DNA of 64,000 nt. It comes from Xiphophorus maculatus (lineage: Eukaryota > Chordata > Actinopteri > Cyprinodontiformes > Poeciliidae). Location: NCBI RefSeq assembly GCF_002775205.1, contig NC_036462.1, positions 30,607,084 to 30,671,083 of the forward strand, in the 5' to 3' direction. The notes beneath the pieces are model-generated. The model had not been told where the DNA came from. It ran no database searches and was given only the letters and a program-made list of their open reading frames with translations. Below, one piece after another: positions 51,101 to 61,571 of this stretch. The position numbers and the translations under genes are program-made. Numbering within the stretch: the first letter of the stretch is position 1; every line of letters begins with the position of its first letter.

Positions 51101-51840
51101 TGTCACTGTCCGTCCTTCTGTTTGTGTTTCTGATTCAACTATTATGTAATATGGAGAGAGGAACATTTCAGGAGTTTCCATTATTTTCTGGTAGTAAATT
51201 TTTCTGTTCAATGACCATTTATTTAATCATGCACTCAGTGAAATGGAAAGTATTCAATTACATTTTGCCAGAGCAAGTATTTAAAGGAAGAGTAAGGCAT
51301 TGCAAAATAACAACACTCAGTCTACTTATAGTCTATCTCCCTGTCCAGACTGACACAGAGGTCACTGACTTTGTTTCTCATCGGTTCTTGGAAACCTACT
51401 TCATTTTGTTAGACTGGTTCCATTTCAGTAATTCGTGGATGTACAGGTCTGTCAATAATCAGACGTGAGTGTGATTCTTTGACTTTAATCAGCTTTGTTC
51501 CCTTAATATCTTTGTTTATTGTTCATGCTTTTGATGGTCTAAATAATTTAACTCACACAAAAAGCAAACTTAGAATAAATTCATAAGGAGGATAAATAAT
51601 TTTAATTGCACTGTAAAGATTCAGAAAGAAAGAACGTGTCTATATAAAACAATGTCTAAAGACAGATCACGGTTTCTCATAAATATCTGCTGTGTTGAAT
51701 AAGGTTTTCTCACCCAGCGGGTCGGCCTTGCCGTCCTTGTCTGGAATAGTGAAAACCCCAACAACGGTGTGGCCGTCCTTCCTCAGCTCCTTGTAAACCT
51801 CCTGGCCGAACAGGCTCTGACCGATGACTGCAATCTTCAT
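36200..51840 (-). CDS. aldh1l1: 10-formyltetrahydrofolate dehydrogenase, complete
   Basis: Cytosolic enzyme converting 10-formyl-THF and NADP+ to THF, CO2 and NADPH. The 22 coding exons are 51714-51840, 50371-50605, 50131-50296, 48498-48599, 47540-47629, 47170-47307, 41882-42007, 41694-41785, 41227-41374, 41038-41157, 40046-40173, 39140-39290, 38949-39019, 38032-38137, 37861-37948, 37687-37780, 37492-37591, 37307-37405, 36901-37066, 36702-36807, 36428-36627 and 36200-36255. They total 2709 bases, 902 codons plus stop, equal to human ALDH1L1. The N-terminal formyltransferase domain has His106 (YHPSLLP) and Asp142 (DDGLDTG). The carrier domain has Ser354 (SGAAS), the phosphopantetheine site. 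The ALDH domain has Glu673 (SLELGGK) and Cys707 (KGENC). The sequence starts [16 protein letters not shown]. It could be aldh1l2, but no mitochondrial leader precedes this start. Intron 6 hosts a zinc-finger gene and intron 3 a LINE. Confidence 0.97.
40700..40768 (+). repeat. Retroelement tail-like sequence in aldh1l1 intron 10
   Basis: CAACGAAATTTCGTTCTGTA followed by ATGATAATAAAGTCAGTCTAAG resembles the 3' tail of common fish non-LTR elements. The same copy sits in copy A at 12990-13065. Next to it, copy B has 78 bases (from about 40790) that copy A lacks. Confidence 0.45.
42390..42483 (+). promoter_or_regulatory. GC-rich 5' flank of the nested zinc-finger gene
   Basis: Locally GC-rich with CpG pairs (CCTCCGCGGCGGCTGC) immediately before the zinc-finger start codon, in contrast to the AT-rich intron around it. 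No TATA box is seen, so a CpG-type promoter and 5' UTR is a reasonable inference. Confidence 0.4.
42484..45692 (+). CDS. C2H2 zinc-finger protein, five fingers, nested in aldh1l1 intron 6
   Basis: Two exons, 42484-42682 and 44917-45692, with GT-AG borders, joining within an Asp codon to 324 residues. The ATG has a strong context (GAACATGG). Residues 1-66 ([20 protein letters not shown], then [10 protein letters not shown]) form the short helical N-terminus seen in many fish zinc-finger proteins. Residues 67-165 are acidic and low in complexity. From about 170 to 320 come five C2H2 fingers, three joined by TGE(R/K)P linkers, beginning [40 protein letters not shown] and [10 protein letters not shown]. 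It is probably a nuclear DNA-binding regulator; targets are not predictable here. It is transcribed opposite to its host gene. AATAAA signals lie at 45915 and 45957. Confidence 0.92.
43395..43738 (+). mobile_element. Tc1-like transposon remnant
   Basis: Begins with ACAGTCAAAACCAGAAGTTTACATACAC, a Tc1-type terminal repeat. At 43620-43738 a frame encodes [20 protein letters not shown] and [17 protein letters not shown], matching the N-terminal paired-like helix-turn-helix of Tc1 transposases. The catalytic DDE part and right end are missing. It lies in the zinc-finger gene's intron. Confidence 0.75.
43739..44190. repeat. Dispersed repeat starting GGGGTGGGCGATATGG
   Basis: Starts with the GGGTGGGCGATATGG word common at the end of short fish repeats and contains CGATAAAT/ATTTATCG-type inverted words near 44130-44195. 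A related start, GGGTGTGGGCGATATTG, occurs at 60246. Boundaries are uncertain. Confidence 0.4.
45693..46880. other. Intron 6 of aldh1l1 beyond the zinc-finger gene
   Basis: Holds the zinc-finger 3' UTR (two AATAAA signals) and then non-coding intron sequence without recognised features. Confidence 0.5.
46885..47085 (+). mobile_element. LINE 3' end remnant (Rex1/L2-like)
   Basis: Encodes [35 protein letters not shown] and FALPLD followed by TGATAAACAATAG. This parallels the C-terminal end of fish jockey-type LINE ORF2 (typical ...RRLRSIRTKTSRHKNSFFPSAVRLINK). Short, heavily 5'-truncated and degraded, in aldh1l1 intron 6. Confidence 0.6.
47630..48497. other. aldh1l1 intron 4
   Basis: Non-coding, with a (TTCA)n tract at 48292-48338. 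Nothing else is recognised. Confidence 0.5.
48292..48338. repeat. (TTCA)n microsatellite
   Basis: About eleven tandem TTCA units in aldh1l1 intron 4. Confidence 0.95.
48641..49690 (-). mobile_element. LINE ORF2 C-terminal remnant (L2-like) in aldh1l1 intron 3
   Basis: On the minus strand an open stretch of 166 codons (48798-49298) reads [60 protein letters not shown] and [20 protein letters not shown]. That is the region after the reverse transcriptase core in fish L2/CR1-type LINEs. A further piece ([20 protein letters not shown]) lies at 49400-49500 in another frame. The 3' end is a run of TGAT units (plus-strand ATCA) at 48641-48660. It is 5'-truncated and inserted in the same orientation as aldh1l1. 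Confidence 0.88.
50606..51713. other. aldh1l1 intron 1
   Basis: AT-rich, no recognised element. A 123-codon plus-strand frame at 51097-51468 has no family match and is probably chance. Confidence 0.45.
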
Positions 51841-53757
51841 TCTCGGGACCTTGATGTTATTTCTGAGAGGACAAACGTGTGTCCACGCAAAGACAAAGTG
51901 AGCCGTCCGGGGTAATGTTTTTCGGGATTCTCTTAACCCACATGCAGAATCAGAGTCAGAGAACACAGAGCTGAAAAGGCAATGATGTTTATTTACAAAG
52001 TGAGAAATGTACATCAGGGGAAGGTCTGGTTCAGCAACCCCTGGAAGAGAGAGTGGATTAGCAGGCCGATGGATCTTTGGAATATTGATTCACTCTTACT
52101 GTTTGTTGAGGATGATGACAAGTCGGATGACAAGCTCATCAATTCATCAATCTTTTAGCAGTGATGCAAATCCACCTGACTTTACATCTGTCAAATGTTT
52201 GAGAAAGTGGCTGCTTGATGTATACATGGACAAAACCAGAGCAAATATTAATTCTTAGCTCTACCTCAAAGTTTTGTGTTTTGATGGTAAGGGGTATGGC
52301 ATGCTGTGGTTGCTTGTTCCTTTGTTCTAAAGGGAGGGGAAAGGAGGAAATTTCTCAGTTTTCCTTCTCAGCAAAGAAAAACGTGATTATTTTTATTATA
52401 TTGAATTTTTTCTGGACCAACTTGTAAACACAGGGATATAAGCCAGCATTCACACACATTTAGAAATGTATGTAGTTTCTTTGATGGAACTTTTTCATCA
52501 GCCCAAAAGCAACTGTAAAGACTTGTATACCGATGTAATACATTTGGAATGCGTTATCCTTAACAAGCATTGAAAACATTTTTCATCAGGTGAAACTAGC
52601 ATTTTTAACCATTAGAATGTTCAGCAATTAACAATTACTTCTACCTTTTATGATAACATTAAGCCATGTTTATTATTATTATTATTCATGAGTGTTTTAC
52701 TTATAGGACCATCAACCGATAGTTTGGGGTTTATCTGTTAAGGATTTGTTTCTATTGCTAAAACCACTTAGATTGTTAATGTCTTTCTGTGTATTTTTGT
52801 TTGATTAGAGCACAGGTGCACCTCAGGGCTGTGTGCTGAGTCTGCTGCTTTACTTATTGTACCCCCATAGTGATTCAACTGACAAGAAAAAAAGACTTGA
52901 ATTATATCACTCAACGTGTGAGGATTCTATGTAATATCTGAGCTTTACTTTCTGAGATAAAATAGAAAAACTATCGCATGTTTATGCCATATTCACATTT
53001 TTTGAGATGTGCTGGTGTTGAAAGTGCCCTAAGATACTATATGACTGTGACTATATAATATTGCATGACGTACAGAACCAGACAAAAAAACTAAACACAG
53101 AATCAATGGTGATACGCTAAAAGATCATTGGCTGCTGCCTAAATTAGATGGCATTGGAACTTCCTGCTGTCTAATCACAACCAGGAACATCGTTAATTAA
53201 AAACGTTCAGCTGCTCTCATCAGGCTTGGGATGCATAACTGATTAAAGTTGCTGCTCATATGCTTTGATTGATGTGTGTGTTTTTGTGTGTGACTCTTAT
53301 GTACCAAATGATCCAAATCCAGATGCATCTTTCACTGCTATTCTACTCTAATTGAGTTCTGAACAATGAATTAGTGGATGCCTTAGCAGAGAGCTAACAC
53401 TGATAATTAAGATTCAGCCTTTCTGGATAAGCAGCTTAAAGTTGTTGGTTTTTTTCCATTTGTTTCTGCAATATTAGAAAAAAATGAGAAAATTGTCACA
53501 CAGCAGTTCAACACAGTTTGTGCTCAGCATTCATGACTCCAACTTAGCAGTTTATCTGGCATACAGAGACCAGGGCAGAGCCTGGACTTCTGCCCGCCTG
53601 CTCAAACCAATCAAGTTCCTTTATTCAGTTCATCCCTCTGGTCCTGGCCAATCAGATGCTCTCATTCGCTATGGAAGCTTCACAGGAGCAAAGTTCACAC
53701 ACAACTCTAACATTACAATTTTAAACTTCGCTCAATGAAAATCGATGTACCCCACAT

Positions 53758-53810
<53 letters not shown>

Positions 53811-54300
53811 TGAACACGTCACACAGTGATTTCTTTCCTTTCATATATCTGTGTATGACTTTTATATGCTGAATATTGTTCTTGAACAAATTATCTTTCC
53901 GTGGGTGTGTGCGTGCATGTGTGTGAGTGGCTGCAGATGTGCTCTCTCCTACAGAGAGAAAGTGCACCAAAAGTAAAAGCTAACATGCTGTCTGCCTTAC
54001 CCTGCTGCAGACTTGGTTCTCCTCTTGCTGGAAAGGAGTGAGCAGAAGAGAAAAGTTGCTTTAAATCCCTCCTTCCAGTCTCACATGCAGGCTCCTCAAT
54101 TACGTAACGTGTAAACGCAGCCGAGCAATTGGACAGGGCAGACCACTTAGGAGTGCTAGAGTGGGCCAGTCTCTGAGTGGGCCCAATCACAACAAAGCAA
54201 AGCTCTGTCAGCTGTTATCTACCAAGCACACTGACTGCTTTATCTGTCCAGACACACACAACTGAGCTTAAACTCTGCTTTAAATAAGAACTAAATATGT
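51841..54300. other. 5' flank of aldh1l1
   Basis: Contains the 5' leader upstream of ATG 51840 and perhaps non-coding first exons, which I cannot place. A (CA)n run lies at 53757-53807. No protein-coding exon is recognised. Confidence 0.45.
53757..53807. repeat. (CA)n microsatellite
   Basis: About 25 CA units upstream of aldh1l1. Confidence 0.95.
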
Positions 54301-55550
54301 GGTTCTAGCTTCATTATTATTCTGTATTAGTTTCTCATTTTGATTTGATCCGTCTTGTTCCTGTTTTTCTTTAGTTCAGTCCTTTCTTAGTGATTCTAGT
54401 TTATTATGTTTATTTATTGTGTTTAGTTATTCTTAGTCTAGTTTCATTATGTTTAGTTTTGCTTTACTGTTAGGTTCATTTCCTAGTCCTCTGTGCCACT
54501 TTCTCTCTCTCTCCCCTCACACTAGAAATCAGTTAGCCAATCAGCCCAGGTCCTTTGTTCCAGCATTCACTCTCCCAGTAGCTGTACACGTTTCTTCTTT
54601 TCACTCCACACCGCTTCCTCCCATTGTATCCCATTGTTCCCTGCCGACCTTTTCTTTTGGATTTATGTTTTTTTGTTCTTCTCTGGCTTCCTTGGTTCCA
54701 TGTAATTTTTGGTCTTAATTTTTTTTTACTAAATCAATGGAAAAACTACTTGACGCCTCAGCCTGCTGCATTTGGGTCCACACAACCTACACCATGACAT
54801 TAATACATAATTACATTCTCACTTTTGCACTAACATCTGTGTTGCTTGGTTTCCAAAGCTTTCCTGTTTTCTGAAGATTAACAAACATAATGCGCTCGTA
54901 GTTATATGGCACTCTTAAAGCAATTCTGCTGAGCCAGAACATTAGTTAGGTTAGTGAAATGCTTTATAATGATGCGAGTCGTTTTTAAACTATAAATAAA
55001 CAATAACATTTTAGCGGCTACCTCTTTCTTTACCTGGACCGTTGAAATGTTACAAAAGTTAAACCCAATCCAAGAACTTGATCTCTGCTTGGCAGTTCCA
55101 GTTTAATCTGTGCTGAACTGTCTGAGTTTCAAACAAGATGTAATTATTAACAAAAACAGCCATGATGATAACATTTCTGTTCTGCACAGGCCTACTGTAC
55201 CTCTCTTGTGGGTGTGTGTGGGTGTGGGTGTGTGGGGGTGTGTGTGAACGTGTCACTGGGTTTAGCTTGAACCACGGCCCGTCCCTGGAGCCACATGTGG
55301 ATTATTTTTTGTTTTCATGGAAACAAACTCTTTTGGGTTTGTCCATCAGAAAAAACTTTCCGTGGGTTTTCCTGAAAACAGAGCTGTTCTAAAGGAACCG
55401 TCCAACCACAGGGTCTGCACAGCTGGTCTGATGGTCAGCTGATGTCCTGAGTGGATCATTAACTTGTGGTACTGCTAAGGACCAGAACCGCCTAGTTCAG
55501 TTCAGACGAACTAACTCAAATACCTCCCCACTTTTTCCCCACTGTCCACA
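54301..55550. other. Non-coding region
   Basis: Pyrimidine-rich on the plus strand at 54350-54720, then a GT/GGGTGT-rich patch at 55205-55250. No gene is supported. Confidence 0.45.
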
Positions 55551-55860
55551 CCCCCCCACACACACAAACACCCCCACACACACCCCCACGCCCACACATG
55601 TTTGAGTGGCTATCTTTGTGGAGACTTTCCATTGACGTCCATTCATTTCTACAACCTAAACCTTACCCTTACCCTCACCCTAACCCTAACCAAAACTCAA
55701 TTCACACCTTAGTCCTAAATCTGACCCCTGATCCAAAAACGTTTCCCTTTGTGGGGACCAGGCTTTGGTCCCCACAAGGAGCAGTGGGTCCCCACAACTT
55801 AGTATGTGTCAGGAAAATGGTCCCCACAAGGTATTACAAAGCAACTCACACAGAGAGACT
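55551..55860. repeat. Dispersed repeat with telomere-like core
   Basis: CACACCCC-rich start, then CCTTACCCTTACCCTCACCC and CTAACCCTAACC (55660-55693), then several GGGGACC/GGTCCCCAC words (55755-55835), some inverted relative to each other. This layout matches a widespread fish interspersed repeat; the CCCTAA units are internal and short. Family is not certain. Confidence 0.55.
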
Positions 55861-57800
55861 CTTCCTCTTCCTGTTGAACTGACAGTGGGTTAACGCCACC
55901 TGGTGCTGCGCTGTTCTGGTCAACTAACTGGAGGAAGCCTCCAACAATTTTCCCCTGCTTAAGTTTAAAAAAAATTTTTGACTTTTGAGAAATTGTTCCA
56001 ATTGGTAAACAAGGTAAAGCACTGAACTGCCTTGTTGTTGAAAATGTGCTATATAAATAAAATTACACTACCTTACCTAAAGGTAGGGCAGATAGATTAA
56101 CTAAACTGAACCAATTGACAAACAGACAAGACTAACTGACAAATTTGTCTTGGGCAAAGTGCTATACTGTTGCAAATAAAAACATTGAAACAACCCATGA
56201 GGATAAAAAAAAAACTACTAATCAACGATGCAACAAGTAGATGGTACAATACAAGGTGTCAGCTGTAGCATGCAGCGTGGTAATGGAGTAATGTGCTTCA
56301 GAACCAACTCTTCTGCTGGAGGCTCTTTAGCAGACTAGCTTTTGGCATTGAATGAGACACGCATGAAACCTAATTTGGCTTTGTGTTGTTCCTCTATTGT
56401 TTTAAGCACACACATTTCATTTCACATGGGTACATTAAATTAGACATGTCAACTGATGTGACGCACAATAAACCAGTAGGAAAATAAATGAGAGCACTAA
56501 AAGACAAAAACATTCAAAACATCAAGGCAGTTTTCAGTCTGTTGGTCCTATAATGCTCCACCCTAATGGCAGCCCGTCGTATTCAGTGAACATTGGCTGT
56601 TCATGGTCTGTGGACGTGATTGTTGCTGTTCTTATCGCTGCCTGTTGGGTTTCTAGTCTTTTGCAGCATCAGACGGCTGATTGTAACACATTGTAGCATA
56701 TCTTCAACTAATATTGCGTCTCTTATATATTGTCCTCGGTAAGTCATCCATTACTGTGATTGGTCTTTACGTCTGGTTCATGTTGGTGACCGGCTTCATT
56801 AAATCCCAGGTTTGCTCTGTGTCAGAAGTGTGAAAACGGTTCCGTGGCTTTCTTACAACATTTTCCTGGCCTTATTTAGATGGCATCTGACTCGCTCTGT
56901 GCCATTTGCAGGAAAAGTAATGGCGCGCCAACCTTCATCTACAGAAAAATACAATTTTAAGTTTAAAAGCGACAAGCAGGATGCTTGAGGAACCAGGAAA
57001 GAGGGCAGGTCCTACCCAAGCAGACAGCCCGAAGAATTAACTAGCTACTTTCAATATCTGTGTTAATCTATAAAAAGGCAGAGCAGCAAAAAATTTGCAA
57101 ACCTTTGTGCATTTTCTTTATTTGCTTAACCTTAACTGTCACCCCAAAAGCACTTACATATAAGTAAATTAGTCCATGAGGACACAAGTGTCATTATTAC
57201 AGTTAAGGGTTAAAAAATAGTTTTTAGGCTGACAGATAAGGCTATAAATTATTGTATTACTATAAAAACATAAACATACTCACTGAGTTTGGAGCTCCAG
57301 CTGAGGAACAATTTTCAGGTGGACTTTAATAAGTGTAGGCCCATATAAAAAATATAACAATTTAAGTTACCTCATCAGAATTATTCAGGGGGGTACATGG
57401 GGTTAAAGTTTTTATGTTTTCATTGCTTTAATCAAACACAAGAGGGCAGCATGCTACAAAAGATCAAATAACATAGAAGTCCCTGCTGGAATCAGGATTC
57501 AGAGATTCAAAGTATGAATCTCTGAGTATGATTGTTTGCATCCTTTATCCAGAGTCCTGGGCATCATCAGAATGGCGCCCAGGGCTCTACTCTCCTGTCA
57601 CCCTACCAACAGCCAAATACACGTCCATGAAAAGGGCAAAGTTTAATTTAATTTAATTTAATTTATTAGAAACAAAATGAAAAATGATCATCAGAAATGA
57701 AATGTTTCAGATAGATAGATCAATAGGTCTGATTGACTTTAAATCGGTATTATGAAATGCTTAGCTTCTTCATGTATCACTCTTACTCTCTCTCATGTAC
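55861..57800. other. Non-coding region
   Basis: AT-rich with a short (AATTT)n run at 57643-57664 and a TATAAATAAAATTACACTACC retroelement-tail-like word near 56050. No gene is recognised. Confidence 0.45.
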
Positions 57801-57867
57801 GTTCCACTGCACAACAGTTTATTCATTGTGAATATTCTCTAGTACAAAAATGAATGACAAACTACAG

Positions 57868-57995
57868 CCCAGTAAGGAATCCCACACAGATGCCCAGAGA
57901 CACTCTCCGGCTAATTCCGAGAGATCCCAAGACATTCCCATTGGCCATATCTCAATGGGAAAACTTTCAAAGAGAGGCAAGCGGGAGGCATCCTG
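57868..57995 (-). mobile_element. Probable fish LINE 3' remnant
   Basis: On the minus strand, words such as GGATGCCTCC, CCAATGGGAATGTCTTGGGA and TCTCTCGGAATTAGCCGG follow the order found in the 3' coding end of a very common fish LINE (typical GGGAACGTCTCGGGATCCC, then CGGAAGAGCTGG). It is diverged and short. The call rests on remembered consensus patterns. Confidence 0.4.
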
Positions 57996-58313
57996 ATCAG
58001 ACAGCCTACATGAAAATCTAATTTTGGCCACTTGTTTCTGGGATGTGGTTGTTCAGTCATGATATACACGTCACGACCAAAAGCGATGGTCAGAATGTAG
58101 ATGGACCAGCAAACAAAGAGCTTTGCTATTTCTTTTTCTTTGCTTAGCATTTTCTTAACACCAGCAGTCATTTTAGTGTTGATGCACTAAAGTGAGCAGA
58201 CATATTGATATAATCTGCCATAGTGTGCATTTTATGCCTCTGGAAATCAGAAAATATGTACCAGAGCTGTTTAGTTCCTTGTCAAGTTGAATATCTGTTC
58301 AGTTGTTTGATCG

Positions 58314-58534
58314 CAGGTGTCAAACTCCAGCCCTCAAAGGCCGCTGTCCTGCAGTTTTTAAATGTGCCACAGGTACAAAACACTGGAATGAAATGGCTTA
58401 ATGACCTCCTCCTTGTGTAGATCAGTTCTCCAGAGCTTTAATGATCTAATTATTCTGTTCAGGTGTGGTGCAGCAGAGGCACATCTAGAAGTTGCAGGAC
58501 AGCGACCCTCGAGGACTGGAGTTTGACACCCCTG
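58314..58534. mobile_element. Non-autonomous hAT-like MITE
   Basis: 221 bp with inverted ends CAGGTGTCAAACTCCAGCCC and the inverse of CAGGGGTGTCAAACTCCAGT. It contains the paired words AAGGCCGCTGTCCTGCAG and TTGCAGGACAGCGACCCT. No coding capacity. The family is abundant in fish; the target duplication is imperfect (TGATC on both sides). Confidence 0.75.
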
Positions 58535-61489
58535 ATCTAGATAAACTGCAGCTAGTCCAAAATAAAGCTGCATGACGAGCATTTTGGATGTCACTTTAGA
58601 ACAAATGTTAATTTTATGCATCAGTGCCTGTCATGGATGAACGACTAGCATGCTTTACATAAAATCTGGACTTCACATGAACTGTTGAGCCTTTTCTCTC
58701 AGTTGTTACCAACCTACAATAGATATTATTTTTAAACCTCTATTATTACTTTTGTATGACCACTGCCTCAAACTAACACTCTCAAAAAAAAACATATATC
58801 TGTGTGCAGAGCAGTTTCTTTCTGGAACATTCTAGCCAGCACACATATGTGGGCCCCATATGGGATAAATGAGGCCCTACGTGGAAACCAAGGACAAAAC
58901 CTTGTAGAACCCATATTGTTATCTCTCACTTATTCCATATTGGGCCCCACTTAGGTATGATGACTGGGATGTTGTCTTCTGCAAGTATATTAATGTTGAA
59001 AAGAACCTTAAGAAACTGATAATAGATTATAAATTGATATTCGAAGTTTGTTGTCATTTGTTTTTAATCTATTTTTGTTTTTGACCTTTGAAATTGCTGA
59101 AATTGTTCTTGTGTGTTTTAATGTATATTATGGGATTCTTTTGCAGTGTTTGCAAAAAGTTGCAATTATTGAAGCGGTTGATTAGAATTTACCGTTTAAT
59201 TTCATTTTGTTTGTGTCTTAAACAACAGCTGAAGTTTTACTCCAACTTCAGTTATTCTTCCGTACCGTCAGATGAATACACTGATTATTTAGGCGGGGAA
59301 ACCACCACGTTTCTTTTCTTGGACTCTCTATTACAAGAAAATCAACAGTAAAACAAAGTCATTCTGTTGATCAGGTGAGTGATGAAGATGGCACTTCCAC
59401 CGCGCCTTTGAACAACCCTGTTTATTCACAGCTTTAAATAAACATGGCTTTTACTGCTTCCAGGAGCCACAGTGGCACATAATTTAGCCGCAGTGTGTGA
59501 TTCACAGTTAAGATTCAAGCACAGAGGAGGCTTTACATGAATATACATTGGGAAAAGAAGTCACCTTTGCCTCCTCTGAACTAAAAGCAGACAAACAGCT
59601 CTTAGAATATCAGATCTATACCTCCAAGTGTTTCCACTTCATCTAGTTATAGCTGAGTACATATGACGTGTTTGCTGTGTATAAAGCGAGTTGGCTCTGG
59701 GAGCCGTGGGGCAGACAGGAGCGCCACACATCCATCACACTGAACGACCTCCACAGGAACCTCTGTTACATATCTGTGCTGTGCTCTCTGAGCTGGTTTG
59801 ATGCAACTGGCAGCTATTATTGTAACACTTGTGTTAGATTAAGATGCAGAATTAGTGCCTGTTACATTTAGTTATAGTTTCTTAAGGGGATCTACAGTAT
59901 TATAGAAAATTTGCTTTCTTTTTGTGTTTGGGTCTCTACTTATTCTTCCCTCGCAGAACAACTTCATCGAACTAGACAGACAGATAGCGGCATGGAGAAA
60001 AGAGAAGTTCAGAAGTTTTGTTGAGGACTGATGTCTTTCCCTTTCCCTCAGCTTTATTTCTTCAGTCTCTTTCCTTTTTTTTCTTTCTACAGGACTTAAA
60101 CAATAAACAGAAACACAACATTCAATTATTTCTTTTGCAAACTGAAATATAAAGTTACGGTATCCGAAAACGTTGCCTACGCAGAAGTACAGCAACAATA
60201 GAAGTAAATATGCCTAAGAGTCTGAACACAAATAATTGCTTTCAGATGGGTGTGGGCGATATTGCAAAAAAAAGATAAATAAATAAAATAAAAACGATAT
60301 CACGATATATTTTTTAAATACCTTAATATTTTCCACATTTTCTGCTTGTTATTTTTTGGGGGTTACTTTCCTTTAAAGTCACTACATAAAAAAAAAACAC
60401 ATTAATATATAAATACATACAAAATCGCACAACATGTTTAAGAACCACAAACCACAAAATAGATCAATAGAAGTGTAAACTAAATTGGCTAACAAAAAGC
60501 AGTCTGAAATCAGCTACAAAATGGAAATAAAAATACTTAAGTACAAACATAAAAAATTTTTATAAGATGTTAAAAAGTGTTTCCCCCTCATGTTTATTTT
60601 TAAACGCACAAATTGTGTTCAATACTAAGGATCTTGTTTTAACATAAAAGAAAGTCTTTCTTTTAAAAATGCCCAACACAATTTGTCAAAACCCCTGGAA
60701 ACAGTAAAAGCTTTTGCACACTTCATAATGATCTAGATTTTTGTTCATTTTCATTTCTTGTTACGGACATTTCCGATGGAGACCGTCAGTGTTTTGATTT
60801 TTAGCTTTCATGTCCTTCACACTCCTCCCCGCAGCGCCGTTTCCATTACTTTACCAACAATGGGCTGAGTTTATTGTTTAATTTTTATTCTTTTCCCCAA
60901 AATGAATATCTGATTCGGGACCTTCAACTCCGACTGACCTGTACCCAGAGCTGGTTGCTAGTATTTCATGAGGTGACCCAAAGACAAACAGGGCAAACAT
61001 TATTGCACGCAATTACCTGGGGGGCAATTTAGAGCAGCCAGTTTACTCCATTTTTACCATCTCTGCACACGACCGTCATCCGTCTTGTTGGGCCTCTTGG
61101 TTTACCCAGCCGTCCCTTCAGTACAGAGCAGGTGCTTCCACTGTGTCAAGTTAAAAATCCTTCTCAGCTGTTTGTGCAATGGACACTATTAATCCCGTGT
61201 GTCCCACTATACAAGACCGAAACTGACATAATTAAAAACAATAGCAGAAATATATAAATGACCCAATAAATTAATCAATCAAGTATTAAGTTAAAAAAGG
61301 AAAACTTAACATCATGTTATATTATTTGATGTTCATGGGAGAGGGGGGAAGTTTAGTTCTAACAACCTATGAATTTAAGGGCATGATGTAAGTTTTTCCT
61401 TTTACTAGATACATTTATTTCTCTTTGTAACTTCATCTTTTTAGTTGCATTTGTTCTTTTTACATTTTTATGTCTTCTTTCTTTACCGT
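58535..61489. other. Non-coding region
   Basis: No gene is supported. An 87-codon frame at 59088-59351 has a protein-like end (YSSVPSDEYTDYLGG) but no family match. At 60243-60330 a GGGTGTGGGCGATATTG start with CGATATCACGATATA is related to the repeat at 43739. Confidence 0.4.
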
Positions 61490-61535
61490 GTGCCTTTTAC
61501 TCTCATTGTGCAAATGAGGGTCATTATGCAAATGA

Positions 61536-61571
61536 GGGTCTTTAGGCTTTAACTTCTGCCTAAAGACCCTG
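61536..61571. repeat. Short hairpin
   Basis: AGGGTCTTTAGGC and its exact inverse GCCTAAAGACCCT are separated by 10 bases. They are preceded by two tandem TGCAAATGAGGGTC words. Confidence 0.6.

Noticed and set aside
51097-51468. 123-codon hydrophobic frame in aldh1l1 intron 1
   Set aside because: AT-rich chance frame with no domain and on the strand opposite to the host gene.
59088-59351. 87-codon frame ending in a receptor-N-terminus-like stretch
   Set aside because: No downstream membrane segments or splice partners; similarity is only impressionistic.
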